DNA from: Desulfonema magnum
GTDB lineage: Bacteria; Desulfobacterota; Desulfobacteria; Desulfobacterales; 4be13
NCBI RefSeq assembly: GCF_017377395.1
Contig: NZ_CP061800.1
Span: forward strand, 1,302,001 to 1,366,000
DNA length: 64,000 bases
Direction of reading: 5' to 3'
Positions 56,267 to 64,000 of this stretch are shown piece by piece (positions within the stretch are counted from its first letter, which is position 1; the number at the start of each line of letters is the position of its first letter). The position numbers were made by a program, and so were the translations under genes. The notes beneath the pieces were generated by a model, which saw only the letters and a program-made list of their open reading frames with translations, was not told the DNA's origin and made no database searches.

Positions 56267-56821
56267 AATATTATTACAACATCAATTGAAGGCATCCTTG
56301 TCATCGAGCCTAAGGTTTTTAAGGATAACCGGGGCTTTTTCATGGAAACCTATCAGCAGCACAGATATTCCGAGTTCGGTATAAATCACACTTTTGTTCA
56401 GGATAATCTGTCCTTTTCCGCGCGGGGAACGCTGAGAGGACTGCATTTTCAGGTCACACGGCCCCAGGCAAAACTTGTCCAGGCGATTACTGGTGAGATA
56501 TTTGATGTGGCGGTTGACATCCGGCCCGGTTCGCCCACATTCGGAAAATGGACAGGCATTCATCTGTCAGAGCAGAACAAACGGCAGTTGTTCATACCGG
56601 AGGGATTTGCTCATGGTTTCTGCGTACTCAGTGAGATCGCCCATTTTTTATATAAATGCTCGGATGTTTATCAGCCTGATGATGAAGGAGGTATTTTATG
56701 GTCTGATCCTGATATTGGTATTGACTGGCCCGTAAAAAACCCGGTCATTTCAGATAAGGATAGGAAATATCCGCATCTTTCTGACCTGCTTCCTGAACAA
56801 CTTTTTTCCCCGGAGGACTAA
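56264..56821 (+). CDS. rfbC: dTDP-4-dehydrorhamnose 3,5-epimerase
   Basis: 185 aa, normal length. Catalytic landmarks: RGTLRGLHFQ (His base), KLVQAITGEIFDVAVDIR, FIPEGFAHGFCVLS and Tyr/Lys residues in YKCSDVY. It converts dTDP-4-dehydro-6-deoxyglucose to the L-lyxo sugar. The region before the ATG was altered by a palindromic insertion and has no ribosome site. Confidence 0.95.
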   Translation: MNIITTSIEGILVIEPKVFKDNRGFFMETYQQHRYSEFGINHTFVQDNLSFSARGTLRGLHFQVTRPQAKLVQAITGEIFDVAVDIRPGSPTFGKWTGIHLSEQNKRQLFIPEGFAHGFCVLSEIAHFLYKCSDVYQPDDEGGILWSDPDIGIDWPVKNPVISDKDRKYPHLSDLLPEQLFSPED

Positions 56822-56822
56822 G

Positions 56823-57722
56823 ATGAAAATTCTTGTAACCGGATCCGAAGGACAACTTGGGTGGGAACTTTCAAGGCAGGGAGATCGCTTTGATTTTGAA
56901 ATTATCGGAGCGGACCTTCCTGAAACAGATATCACTGATATCGCTCAGGTTGAAAACACACTTTCAAACACTTGCCCCGCTCTTGTGATTAACGCAGCGG
57001 CCTATACTGCGGTTGACAGGGCTGAAACAGAGCAAACGCTTGCCTTTGCAGTGAACAGGGACGGCCCGGCCAATCTTGCCGCATCCTGTGCAAAAATGAA
57101 TATTCCCCTGATCCATATTTCAACGGATTTTGTTTTTGACGGAAAAAAAGGAACCCCATATTCTGAAACAGATCCTGTTTCCCCTCTGAGCGTCTATGGT
57201 AAAAGCAAAGCCGCAGGAGAAGACGCGGTAAGGTCTCAGACAGAGGCACATATCATATTGCGAACCGCGTGGCTTTATGGCGCGCACGGTCAGAATTTTG
57301 TAAAAACCATGCTCAGGCTTGGGAAAGAAAAAGAGGTCATCAGGGTGGTGGCGGACCAGTACGGTTCTCCGACCAGCGCGGCAAACTTGGCGGATGCTGC
57401 TTTAAGTATTGCCAGAGGGGTTCTGAAAGATGCCGGAAAAATTGCCCCGTCATGGGGAACTTACCATTATTGCGGCAAAGGCGTGACCTCCTGGCACGGT
57501 TTTACAGAAATGATATTTGAACTGGCAAAACCATATGGGGAAATTCAGACAACCCGTGTGGAACCCGTTACCACTGCCGAATATCCCACAGCGGCAAAAA
57601 GACCGCCTTTCTCCGCCCTTGACTGCGGACGGATTCAAAAAAATTTCGGAATAACCACCAGGCCTTGGCAAAAAAGTTTGAAAATTATAATTGATCGTAT
57701 CATGTTGAATACAGAGCAATAA
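56823..57722 (+). CDS. rfbD: dTDP-4-dehydrorhamnose reductase
   Basis: 299 aa. Rossmann motif TGSEGQLGWEL, VINAAAYTAVDRAE, the STDFVFDGKKGTPY and YGKSKAAGE (Tyr-Lys catalytic pair) segments are those of RfbD/RmlD. CGGAGGACTAAG overlaps the rfbC stop, giving coupled translation. It makes dTDP-L-rhamnose for surface polysaccharide. Confidence 0.95.
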   Translation: MKILVTGSEGQLGWELSRQGDRFDFEIIGADLPETDITDIAQVENTLSNTCPALVINAAAYTAVDRAETEQTLAFAVNRDGPANLAASCAKMNIPLIHISTDFVFDGKKGTPYSETDPVSPLSVYGKSKAAGEDAVRSQTEAHIILRTAWLYGAHGQNFVKTMLRLGKEKEVIRVVADQYGSPTSAANLADAALSIARGVLKDAGKIAPSWGTYHYCGKGVTSWHGFTEMIFELAKPYGEIQTTRVEPVTTAEYPTAAKRPPFSALDCGRIQKNFGITTRPWQKSLKIIIDRIMLNTEQ

Positions 57723-57814
57723 GTTAGCCATGCGGGGCGGACAAATCGCTTTCAACGGTGTGTCCGGCCTGAGTTCTTCGCGCGTTGTCCACCCTGCCAG
57801 TTTCTTTTTTTTAC

Positions 57815-57855
57815 CGGACGGGGTTGGCAAACCCATATACATCAGGCTAAGGTTG
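57815..57855. repeat. Single end of the ACGGGGTTGC element family
   Basis: CCGGACGGGGTTGGCAAACC followed by CATATACATCAGGCTAAGG matches the ends of 51066-51227. No partner end is present. Confidence 0.6.
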
Positions 57856-57881
57856 CCGGTTGCTGCTTGTTCTCTCTTTCC

Positions 57882-58386
57882 CTACAAGGATTTTATATAA
57901 GAAGAGGGATTCATAAGAAACGCTCATAAAAAAGCCGGGTTTTTCACCCCCGGTCATGAAAATATGCGGTGGGAACAGACAAAAAAACCCGGCTTTTCCG
58001 AATGTATTTTCATGGTAAAAGGGTTAAATCCCATTTCTTATATAAATTGGACTTTGGACAAAATATCAACCCAAAATGAAAATGTTATATATCACACTGA
58101 TTTAATAACATAAAACATTAACTATTTAAAATATTATTTATCATTCTATTATATTGATATTTTTGTTAATTATTTATTTGGGAGTTTGAACAACTGCTGA
58201 TTTTCCCAAACTCCCGAATAAATATATTTCAATAAAATCAGAACATTATATCTAAATACAGAAAAATAGCTATAACCATTTGATATTATTTGCATTTAAT
58301 GACAATTAAAAATAATGTAATTATTTTAGACAATTGTTTTAAAGCAAATTTGTTTGTCCAAAGTCCAAATATAAAATCCTTGTAGA
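57882..58386. mobile_element. Composite palindrome: one element inserted in the arm of another
   Basis: Outer arms: CTACAAGGATTTTATAT at 57882 pairs with ATATAAAATCCTTGTAG ending at 58386; TTGGACTTTGGACAAA (~58047) pairs with TTTGTCCAAAGTCCAA (~58351). On the right these two arm parts are contiguous; on the left they are separated by ~146 bp holding the AAAGCCGGGTTTTT hairpin (copy G), bounded by TTATATAAGAAG and CTTATATAA. An inner hairpin TTTGGGAGTTTG/CAAACTCCCGAA lies at ~58178-58220. No coding potential. Confidence 0.75.
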
Positions 58387-58400
58387 GAAAATATAATATG

Positions 58401-59600
58401 TTATTCTTTAGTAAGCTTACTCACATATTTAATCCTGAATGATTTTTTCCCAGGATTTTCAATCTGGGTCATATAAACAGAATCCGACCCCCGGTGGTCT
58501 CCGGGGCCGAAGGATATTTTCATTCCTCCGACATCATACCCGGCCATTGCTTCCAGCTTTTTTCTGAGGCTTTCGGAACTGACAGAATCGCCAGCATCCG
58601 CTATGGCCTTATGTATAATTTTTGCCGCAATGTAACCCTCAAGACTGACAAAACCATAATTATCTCCCATGGCTTCCTGATATTCTCTGATAATGGGAAT
58701 ACCTGAATTCCAGGGATCCGGAACAACTTGGCTGATAAATACATTTTTTACATTATCTTCCAAAGTTTCCGCCAGCCTTTTACTGCCGACAAAAGAAATA
58801 TTTATAAAAACAGCGTCAAAATTCAATTTCTTCCAGAGATTTATTGCCGCGGCACAGGGTCGGTAAGCCCCCACCAGAATGACCGCTTCAATATTTTTAT
58901 TTCCTGATATCTTTCTCGCATCCCGACCCACTGCAATGGTATTTCTTTTATAATTCGGCACAGCATTCCAAAAAGCATCCCATTTTTGTTTCAAAGCGCG
59001 AGGTTTGGGGATATCAGGAACCCGCGGTATAATTTCCATGTTTCCGATTTTTTCAACCGCTTTGACAGTGCCTTTTACCCCGGCCAGTCCGAAAGCGTCT
59101 CTTTGAACAAACAATGCTATTTTGGTGATACCCAGGTCTTCCTTTAAATGTTTTACCATATTTTCAATTTCCGCGTCATAACTTGCTCTGAAACTGAAGG
59201 CATAAGGGCTGACCGCGTGATTGCTTAAAAAATCCGCACCGGTAAATGCGCCAAAAAAAATCGTTTTTTTCGCCATTGCCAGAGGAACCGCGGCTTTGGA
59301 AGTCGGCGTTCCCACATAGCCAAACAATGCTGTAACACCGTTCTTCAAAAATTTGTTGGTATTTTCAATACATTTTGCAGGCTCATATTTATCATCCAGA
59401 AGCTTTAGCGTGATCTCACTGTCATTTTTATCAAAATAAGCCTTTGCCCCCCGGTTCATTTCCAATCCCAGAAAAGAGGTGGGGCCGGATATTGCACATG
59501 ATTGCCCTAAAATTACCTGAGCATGCGCTGCTCCCTGAAAAAAGAGCGCAGTTGCAAGCAACACCGCCACAATCAAATCATTTAATTTTTTTTGCATCAT
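58401..59600 (-). CDS. LivJ-type periplasmic substrate-binding protein (Peripla_BP_6)
   Basis: 399 aa with signal peptide (DLIVAVLLATALFFQGAAHA). The type I periplasmic-binding fold has GQSCAISGPTSFLGLEMNRGAKAYF, VTALFGYVGTPTSKAAVPLA, IALFVQRDAFGLAGVKG and YGFVSLEGYIAAKIIHKAI. No liv permease or ATPase genes are adjacent, so it could be a free sensor or chemotaxis ligand-binding protein, or serve a transporter elsewhere. The next gene upstream is a remnant region. Confidence 0.88.
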   Translation of the reverse strand: MMQKKLNDLIVAVLLATALFFQGAAHAQVILGQSCAISGPTSFLGLEMNRGAKAYFDKNDSEITLKLLDDKYEPAKCIENTNKFLKNGVTALFGYVGTPTSKAAVPLAMAKKTIFFGAFTGADFLSNHAVSPYAFSFRASYDAEIENMVKHLKEDLGITKIALFVQRDAFGLAGVKGTVKAVEKIGNMEIIPRVPDIPKPRALKQKWDAFWNAVPNYKRNTIAVGRDARKISGNKNIEAVILVGAYRPCAAAINLWKKLNFDAVFINISFVGSKRLAETLEDNVKNVFISQVVPDPWNSGIPIIREYQEAMGDNYGFVSLEGYIAAKIIHKAIADAGDSVSSESLRKKLEAMAGYDVGGMKISFGPGDHRGSDSVYMTQIENPGKKSFRIKYVSKLTKE

Positions 59601-59693
59601 ATACTTGAGTTTTCGAAAAATAGTTCTTTGACAAATGAATGTTTTGGCATGCTTTTTGCTTTAAGCTGCCGAATCCGTCTCTTCCGCATCGAA

Positions 59694-59936
59694 TTAATTT
59701 AGTTTAATCAGATCGTTACGAACCTTTCGTTTTCTGAAAATGTTTTTCTTTTCAACCTCGGGCCATTTTTTGACAAACTCCTCATCATTCTGAATTTTTT
59801 CTATGAAAGCCTTCGGATTCTCATACTGTTCACGACGGACTGCTGAAGGAATCGTTGATGAATCCTTTGACAATTCTCCGGCAGTGCTTTGCTCATAGTT
59901 TCCGAGACGGAGGAGGAAGACACATGGAATTTTCAT
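59694..59936 (-). CDS. Doubtful small open frame (80 aa)
   Basis: The C-terminal part is charged and protein-like (PKAFIEKIQNDEEFVKKWPE then VEKKNIFRKRKVRNDLIKLN), but there is no clear ribosome site and the N-terminal part has no recognisable pattern. It could be the tail of a decayed gene. Confidence 0.25.
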   Translation of the reverse strand: MKIPCVFLLRLGNYEQSTAGELSKDSSTIPSAVRREQYENPKAFIEKIQNDEEFVKKWPEVEKKNIFRKRKVRNDLIKLN

Positions 59937-60074
59937 TGTGACCTCGGTAATTTGTCATATCCGAACAGAGCGGTTCTCTGACCCGGATGTGCTTCTCATT
60001 CACATCAAGGTGACAGCAGTTTCCGGCATTTCTTCCCCGGGTGACTGACAACCGTAAAACTGACAAATCCGAAT

Positions 60075-60185
60075 TATAAGCACCCATACAGGAATTTTTT
60101 AATCTTTTTCAGAAATCGCATCCTTAATTTTCAGGCTGTCAGCGACTCGGAAAGATTAAAAAATTCCTGAGCGGATACTTATCAG
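60075..60185. mobile_element. Inverted-repeat element CAGGAATTTTTTAATC
   Basis: CAGGAATTTTTTAATCTTTT (60089) pairs with the complement GAAAGATTAAAAAATTCCTG (60150-60169); ATAAG.CCC/ GGATACTTAT extend the ends imperfectly. AT-rich, non-coding. Confidence 0.7.
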
Positions 60186-60372
60186 ACTGTTGGAAGATTT
60201 TGCCGATAAGAATTGCCTGACTCAGATAAAATTAAAAGTAATATTTTTTATCATATTTGCCAGTCAGAATCCAGTATTATTTTTTATCAGACTATTTTGA
60301 AAAGTTAAACAACCGACGCAAATATCATGCCATACACTTAAAAAAATGGTAAGCTATTTTTTGAAAACTCAA

Positions 60373-60521
60373 GTACATGGCACTGGTTCCGTTCAATGGG
60401 ATTTTTCAGGGAAATTTATCGAATTTGTTTGAAAAAACAGCAGTTTGGCCGACTTTTGGTCTGTTCATATAACCATCTGTTTTTACGAGCTTTCCCATTG
60501 AACGGAACCAGTGCCATGTAC
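60373..60521. mobile_element. 149-bp element with perfect 29-bp terminal repeats
   Basis: GTACATGGCACTGGTTCCGT and the next nine bases at 60373-60401 are exactly complementary to 60493-60521. The AT-rich core has no coding frame. Perfect arms suggest recent activity. Confidence 0.85.
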
Positions 60522-60538
60522 ATGGGTTCATAAAAAAA

Positions 60539-60570
60539 AAGCTGATTATAACGGATTTAGGGGAGGCTCC
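60539..60570. repeat. Solo terminus of the CTGATTATAACGG family
   Basis: GCTGATTATAACGGATTTAG followed by GGGAGGCTCCC matches the left end of 1154-1373. No right end follows. Confidence 0.75.
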
Positions 60571-60640
60571 CTTATTGCATTGACAGGCCCTTCACCCTTG
60601 TTGTAAAATATAATAACTTATTTTTAAGGAGGAATTTCCG

Positions 60641-60724
60641 ATGGATAAAAAAAGACATCAGAACCGGCTCCCCGGCGAAATAGGACAATCTGCCTCCCCT
60701 TTTCGAGGGAAACCCGGGATGTGA
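60641..60724 (+). CDS. 27-aa small open frame with a strong ribosome site, possibly a truncated gene start
   Basis: TTAAGGAGGAATTTCCG precedes ATG; the peptide MDKKRHQNRLPGEIGQSASP continues FRGKPGM and stops. The excellent ribosome site suggests the start of a former gene cut off at ~60700, or a true small peptide. Confidence 0.35.
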   Translation: MDKKRHQNRLPGEIGQSASPFRGKPGM

Positions 60725-60865
60725 CAGCCGGATATCCTCTTCAGTTCATCGAACGGAATGACAGGTTTTTTGTCCAAACCAGATCATCGAGTTTCATAAC
60801 ATTTCAGTCGTGATCGTATCGCTTTGACTGCTTGGCAGCACGAGATTTAAAACCAAAGGAGGCTG

Positions 60866-61588
60866 ATGATGAACCCTTCTCGTTTTCTGTTTATTGTTTT
60901 TGTTTTTATGCTGGTTGCAGGATGCAGATCATTTGTCCCGTTTACTTATGAACAGGGCAAAGAATTTAAAAATTATTTGCCAAACATACAGTTTTATATC
61001 AGCCAGCAAATATTGCTTCAGCGGGGTGTTGAATCTGAAGAAAAAATTATCACAAGTGACAGCCGTAAGATTCGTGTTGAAAAGAACAGAAAAATTATGG
61101 AAATTAAGATTCCGAAACACACCCCCGGGATATGCCGCAAAACAGACGGGGATGAATTGAATAAATTGTACATTCAGTTTGAACCCCCTTCTGAGAATAA
61201 AGAAAGATTAATACCTTTTAATAAAATATCAAAATATGATCCTGTCACAGATGATCCGGGTGCGTATATGTATCAGTTCAAAGACAGGGAAATTATCTAT
61301 GAAGGAAAAAAATACACGGTTTTATTTTCTCAAAAAAAAACCCGCGTCAGCAAAGGTGACACTGATATTTATGCTAATAAAACCGATGAAACCACTCAGA
61401 ATCATTATTTTATAAAAATCCTTTATCCGTTGTTAATCATTGACCCTGTTGAACACAGTAGTCGTTTTGAGAAAGAGAGGCGGACAGTTTCGGGAGTAAA
61501 AATTCAAACCCGGAAAGATCGCGAGGAACAAGGCATTTTTAGCAATTTTTTTAAGAAGTTATCCGAATACCTTTTTGGGGGAAAGTAA
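60866..61588 (+). CDS. Lipoprotein, unknown function
   Basis: 240 aa; lipobox LVAGC with Cys19 as the modified residue. The mature part is charged and beta-rich (KIRVEKNRKIMEIKIPKHTP, YEGKKYTVLFSQKKTRVS), ending in a basic helix (FFKKLSEYLFGGK). AAAGGAGGCTG precedes the tandem ATGs. The neighbouring downstream gene is also a lipoprotein, so they probably act together in the envelope. Confidence 0.75.
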   Translation: MMNPSRFLFIVFVFMLVAGCRSFVPFTYEQGKEFKNYLPNIQFYISQQILLQRGVESEEKIITSDSRKIRVEKNRKIMEIKIPKHTPGICRKTDGDELNKLYIQFEPPSENKERLIPFNKISKYDPVTDDPGAYMYQFKDREIIYEGKKYTVLFSQKKTRVSKGDTDIYANKTDETTQNHYFIKILYPLLIIDPVEHSSRFEKERRTVSGVKIQTRKDREEQGIFSNFFKKLSEYLFGGK

Positions 61589-61668
61589 AAAATCTCATTT
61601 TATACTTGCTTTTTTTTTTCCATACAGACTATATTAACATTTAAATTAATGAGTTGCTTTTTTTATAA

Positions 61669-62184
61669 ATGACTTTTTTTATGATGAATTTTCATAAGGT
61701 TGTCAAAAATCATATTGCTTCCGTTCATATCATCATATCGTTATTTCTGTTTCTGATCATGGCGGGGACACTTTTCTCCTGCGGTATCGGCATCCGTACC
61801 AGATCGCTATTAGGAGGAAAATTACATTTCACAGTCAATATTTCTGAAAAAGCAAATAGAAACAGCCCCATAGCTCTGGATTTGGTTTTCATTTACGATG
61901 AGAAACTTCTGGAAAAACTCCTTGAAATGCCTGCAAAAGAATGGTTTGAAAAACGGGAACAAATTAAACGGGATAATCCTGAAGGGATCAGCTTGGACTG
62001 CTGGAGCTGGGAATGGGTCCCCGGACAGAACATCCCGGTTCAGGAATTACCTCTCAAAGCAGCAGCGGAGGGGTCGCTGATTTTTGCTGATTATTTAACT
62101 CCCGGGGCCCATCGGAACCGAGTTGATCCTTTTAAAGACATAACAGTTCGTCTTTTAGAAGAGGATTTCTATGTTGAAAATTGA
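61669..62184 (+). CDS. Lipoprotein, possibly TssJ/VasD-like
   Basis: 171 aa (ATG 61669; ATGs at 61681 and 61684 also possible). Signal anchor with lipobox LFSCG. The mature part, KLHFTVNISEKANRNSPIAL, LVFIYDEKLLEKLLEMPAKEWF and WEWVPGQ, has the beta-sandwich look of type VI secretion TssJ lipoproteins. The match is by impression and no other T6SS gene is present. It is 80 bp after another lipoprotein gene on the same strand. Confidence 0.6.
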   Translation: MTFFMMNFHKVVKNHIASVHIIISLFLFLIMAGTLFSCGIGIRTRSLLGGKLHFTVNISEKANRNSPIALDLVFIYDEKLLEKLLEMPAKEWFEKREQIKRDNPEGISLDCWSWEWVPGQNIPVQELPLKAAAEGSLIFADYLTPGAHRNRVDPFKDITVRLLEEDFYVEN

Positions 62185-62284
62185 ATAACTTCTTTGACAA
62201 TTGAAAATAAGTTATAAAAAATGTCTCCCCCCCTTTGTTAATTCCTAACCTTTTATTATGCAACACTGAGAAACAAAATGTCCA

Positions 62285-63301
62285 ATGGAACAATATAACG
62301 ATAAGATAATATTAGGCGACAGTCTGCAAGTATTAAAAAAAGTCAGAGATAATTCGGTTGATCTGGTCATTACGTCCCCACCGTATTTTCAACAAAGAGA
62401 TTATGGAAACGGAAATTCGGGTATTGGAAACGAAAGCACGGAAAAAGAATATTTGGACAATCTCTTAGCCGTATTTTTTGAAAGTGTCAGAGTGACCAAG
62501 ACAACAGGAACGATAGTCTATAATATCGGCGACAAATATTCACAAGGCGGGCTACGTCTGATTCCGTACCGGTTTGCCATAAAAGCGACAGAGAGCCAAA
62601 AAGTTTTTCTTGTCAATGACATAAAATGGATAAAACTCAACCCGACACCCCGGCAGGACAAACGTAAATTGATACAGTCAACCGAACCTTTTTTTGTCTT
62701 TGCAAAATCAAAAGAATATCATTTTGATCTGAGCAACTATCTGAAGCATCTTGATGATCTGAACAGAAGCCGGAACAGCAGACCTTCGGATAAGTTGGGT
62801 AAAAAATATTTCGAACTGATTGACGAATCTGATTTGTCTGAGAATGAAAAAAAGAATGCGAGGAGAGAACTGAGGAGAGCCATCGAAGCGGTTCATGCGG
62901 GTGAGATCAGCAGTTTTAGAATGAAAATAAGGGGAATACACAAACTCGCTTACGGCGGACAGGCAGGGGGAAGAAATAACCAGATTGTCAATAACGGTTT
63001 TACAATTATAAGGATAAAAGGAGACAGGCTGAAAAGAGATGTTATTGAAAGCCCTGTGGAAATCACCAAGGACAACAGACATCCGGCAGTTTATCCGCTT
63101 TACATTGTTCAGGAACTGATTCGCCTGCTCTCAAAGCCGGGTGATATTGTTTTGGATCCTTTCAATGGAAGCGGAACAACCAGCTTGGCAGCTAAAAATC
63201 TTGACAGACATTATATCGGCATAGACATAAATCCCGAATATGTGGAACTGGCAAATAATCGCTTGAAAAAAAGTAATTATCAGCAAGAACTGTTTATATG
63301 A
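62285..63301 (+). CDS. Site-specific DNA methyltransferase, beta class (likely m4C)
   Basis: 338 aa. Motif IV TSPPY (30-34) precedes motif I LDPFNGSGTTSLAA near the C-terminus, as in the gene at 10891 but in a distinct lineage. The target-recognition region lies in ~140-260 (Lys/Arg-rich). A probable restriction endonuclease gene begins 172 bp downstream, so this is likely the modification half of a type II system. The stop codon lies in a tandemly duplicated ~88-bp block. Confidence 0.88.
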   Translation: MEQYNDKIILGDSLQVLKKVRDNSVDLVITSPPYFQQRDYGNGNSGIGNESTEKEYLDNLLAVFFESVRVTKTTGTIVYNIGDKYSQGGLRLIPYRFAIKATESQKVFLVNDIKWIKLNPTPRQDKRKLIQSTEPFFVFAKSKEYHFDLSNYLKHLDDLNRSRNSRPSDKLGKKYFELIDESDLSENEKKNARRELRRAIEAVHAGEISSFRMKIRGIHKLAYGGQAGGRNNQIVNNGFTIIRIKGDRLKRDVIESPVEITKDNRHPAVYPLYIVQELIRLLSKPGDIVLDPFNGSGTTSLAAKNLDRHYIGIDINPEYVELANNRLKKSNYQQELFI

Positions 63302-63476
63302 AAGTGTCAGGTGTTAAGTGTTAAGTGTTAGGAAAAACTTCAAAACTTTCATACTTCGTTGTGACCGTCAGGACATGGCCGTTTATATGAAAGTGTTAGG
63401 TGTTAAGTGTTAAATGTTAGGAAAAACTATAAACTTTCATCATTCGTTGTGTCCGCAGGACATGGGAGTTTATATG
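63292..63476. repeat. Tandem ~88-bp duplication with (GTGTTAA)n heptamers between methylase and endonuclease
   Basis: GTTTATATGA recurs at 63292, 63381 and 63468. Each unit holds (GTGTTAA/GTGTTAG)x3, CAAAACTTTCAT.CTTCGTTGTG and GGACATGG. The first unit contains the stop of the methyltransferase and the junction of the last gives the start of the endonuclease. Confidence 0.85.
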
Positions 63477-64000
63477 AATGAGAAAGAGATATTGGAACAG
63501 GCATACATGGAAGCTCGTAAAATAGTATCCGAAAACAGATGGGAGGAATTTGATGCGGTTATCCGAAGGGACGTGGATTTTCTGATAGAGAAAATCGAAG
63601 GAAACAAATCCATAGTTTCTGCATTGGCAACAAGTCTGGTCAAAAAAATATCAGACCCTGGTCAGGATATCCGTTTGCATCGGACGGATTTTAAAAATGG
63701 CTATTCAGCACGAGTTTTGGACACCAAGTTTACAACTCCGTTTTTCAAAAATTACTTTCCCAAATATGCGAATAAAGAAAGCGCATTTTTGACCTTGGCA
63801 ACCAGGGAACGAATCAGATGGAATGGCAATGAAGGTAAGAAGTTAAAAATACGAAACAAAAAACTCAAAGAAAGTTTTCTGAATATTTTTGAACAGGTTG
63901 AAGTTGGGAATGCTGATCCGAAGGAATATCTCCGCTATCTTTTTTCTAAGTTAAAAGAACTTTCAAGCAGAGATGACCTGATTTTTCAATCAGCAAGGGA
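63474..64000 (+). CDS. Probable type II restriction endonuclease (partial, runs off window)
   Basis: 175 codons to the window end without a stop. Start ATG 63474 with GGGAG upstream; an in-frame ATG at 63462 is possible. N-terminal helices (KEILEQAYMEARKIVSENRW) are followed by DIRLHRTDFKNGYSARVLDT, TPFFKNYFPKYANKESAFLT and TRERIRW. The position after a beta-class methyltransferase and the SARVLDTKFTTPFFK pattern fit type II restriction enzymes, but I cannot name the family or the site. The C-terminal half is outside the window. Confidence 0.65.
   Translation, partial: MNEKEILEQAYMEARKIVSENRWEEFDAVIRRDVDFLIEKIEGNKSIVSALATSLVKKISDPGQDIRLHRTDFKNGYSARVLDTKFTTPFFKNYFPKYANKESAFLTLATRERIRWNGNEGKKLKIRNKKLKESFLNIFEQVEVGNADPKEYLRYLFSKLKELSSRDDLIFQSAR

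Overview
The window looks like a chromosomal segment of a Gram-negative Desulfobacterota (delta-proteobacterial) bacterium, possibly a Desulfonema-like filamentous sulfate reducer. This is inferred from the gene set: large PAS kinase and NtrC pairs, multi-domain chemoreceptors, a GcvH-like lipoyl protein with Cys-rich N-terminus, an archaemetzincin, an rnc/radical-SAM pair, PKD-domain secreted giants and an Mrp-type antiporter. No rRNA or tRNA was seen, so the genus is a guess. Genes are loosely packed, and an unusually large share of the DNA is repeat: palindromic elements with terminal inverted repeats, 41, 43 and 99 bp minisatellites, heptanucleotide arrays and two IS elements.

Layout. 1-5.2 kb: end of a dockerin-like protein, a 99-bp array, then a minus-strand unit of a corrinoid/iron-type binding protein and a chemoreceptor, downstream of a cobalamin riboswitch with its own terminator and a dead histidine-kinase fragment. 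5.3-10.1 kb: a 43-bp array, a PAS histidine kinase and sigma-54 response regulator, an archaemetzincin, and a convergent GcvH-like gene. 10.7-18.7 kb: an m4C-type methyltransferase whose start codon abuts a palindromic element, a rubredoxin-like/DUF2231 membrane protein, two unknown genes and two IS elements, one with an exact 8-bp target duplication. 18.8-22.1 kb: an 831-aa PRTase_2-TRSP-PRTase_1(StiP)-PELOTA fusion translationally coupled to a HAD phosphatase, the RNA/nucleotide-processing set normally linked to tellurite (ter) operons but here alone.

22.1-29.8 kb is an accessory island: a truncated retropepsin-like gene, a HigBA-type toxin-antitoxin pair, DUF4160/DUF2442, an orphan antitoxin-like gene, an AlbA_2 (Schlafen-type) protein, secreted proteins including a papain-like protease, six copies of a ~100-bp hairpin repeat and a relic of a second mrpD. 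29.8-36.4 kb: a partial Mrp antiporter operon (B, C, D), a chemoreceptor and a lone Cache protein. 36.8-44.6 kb: a LysM-FecR protein and a 15-PKD-domain protein, both invaded in frame by heptamer repeats.

44.9-51 kb: a lipoprotein, a DUF6485 protein, transposase and gene remnants, an orphan HicB, a molybdopterin oxidoreductase and a 19-copy 41-bp array held inside a terminal-inverted-repeat element. 52-57.7 kb is the most conserved stretch: dksA, a PHP phosphoesterase, rnc, a radical SAM gene, then rfbA, rfbC and rfbD for dTDP-rhamnose (rfbB not in the window). 57.7-64 kb: a composite palindrome, a solitary LivJ-type binding protein, several palindromic elements, two lipoproteins and a second m4C-type methyltransferase followed by a probable restriction endonuclease running off the end.
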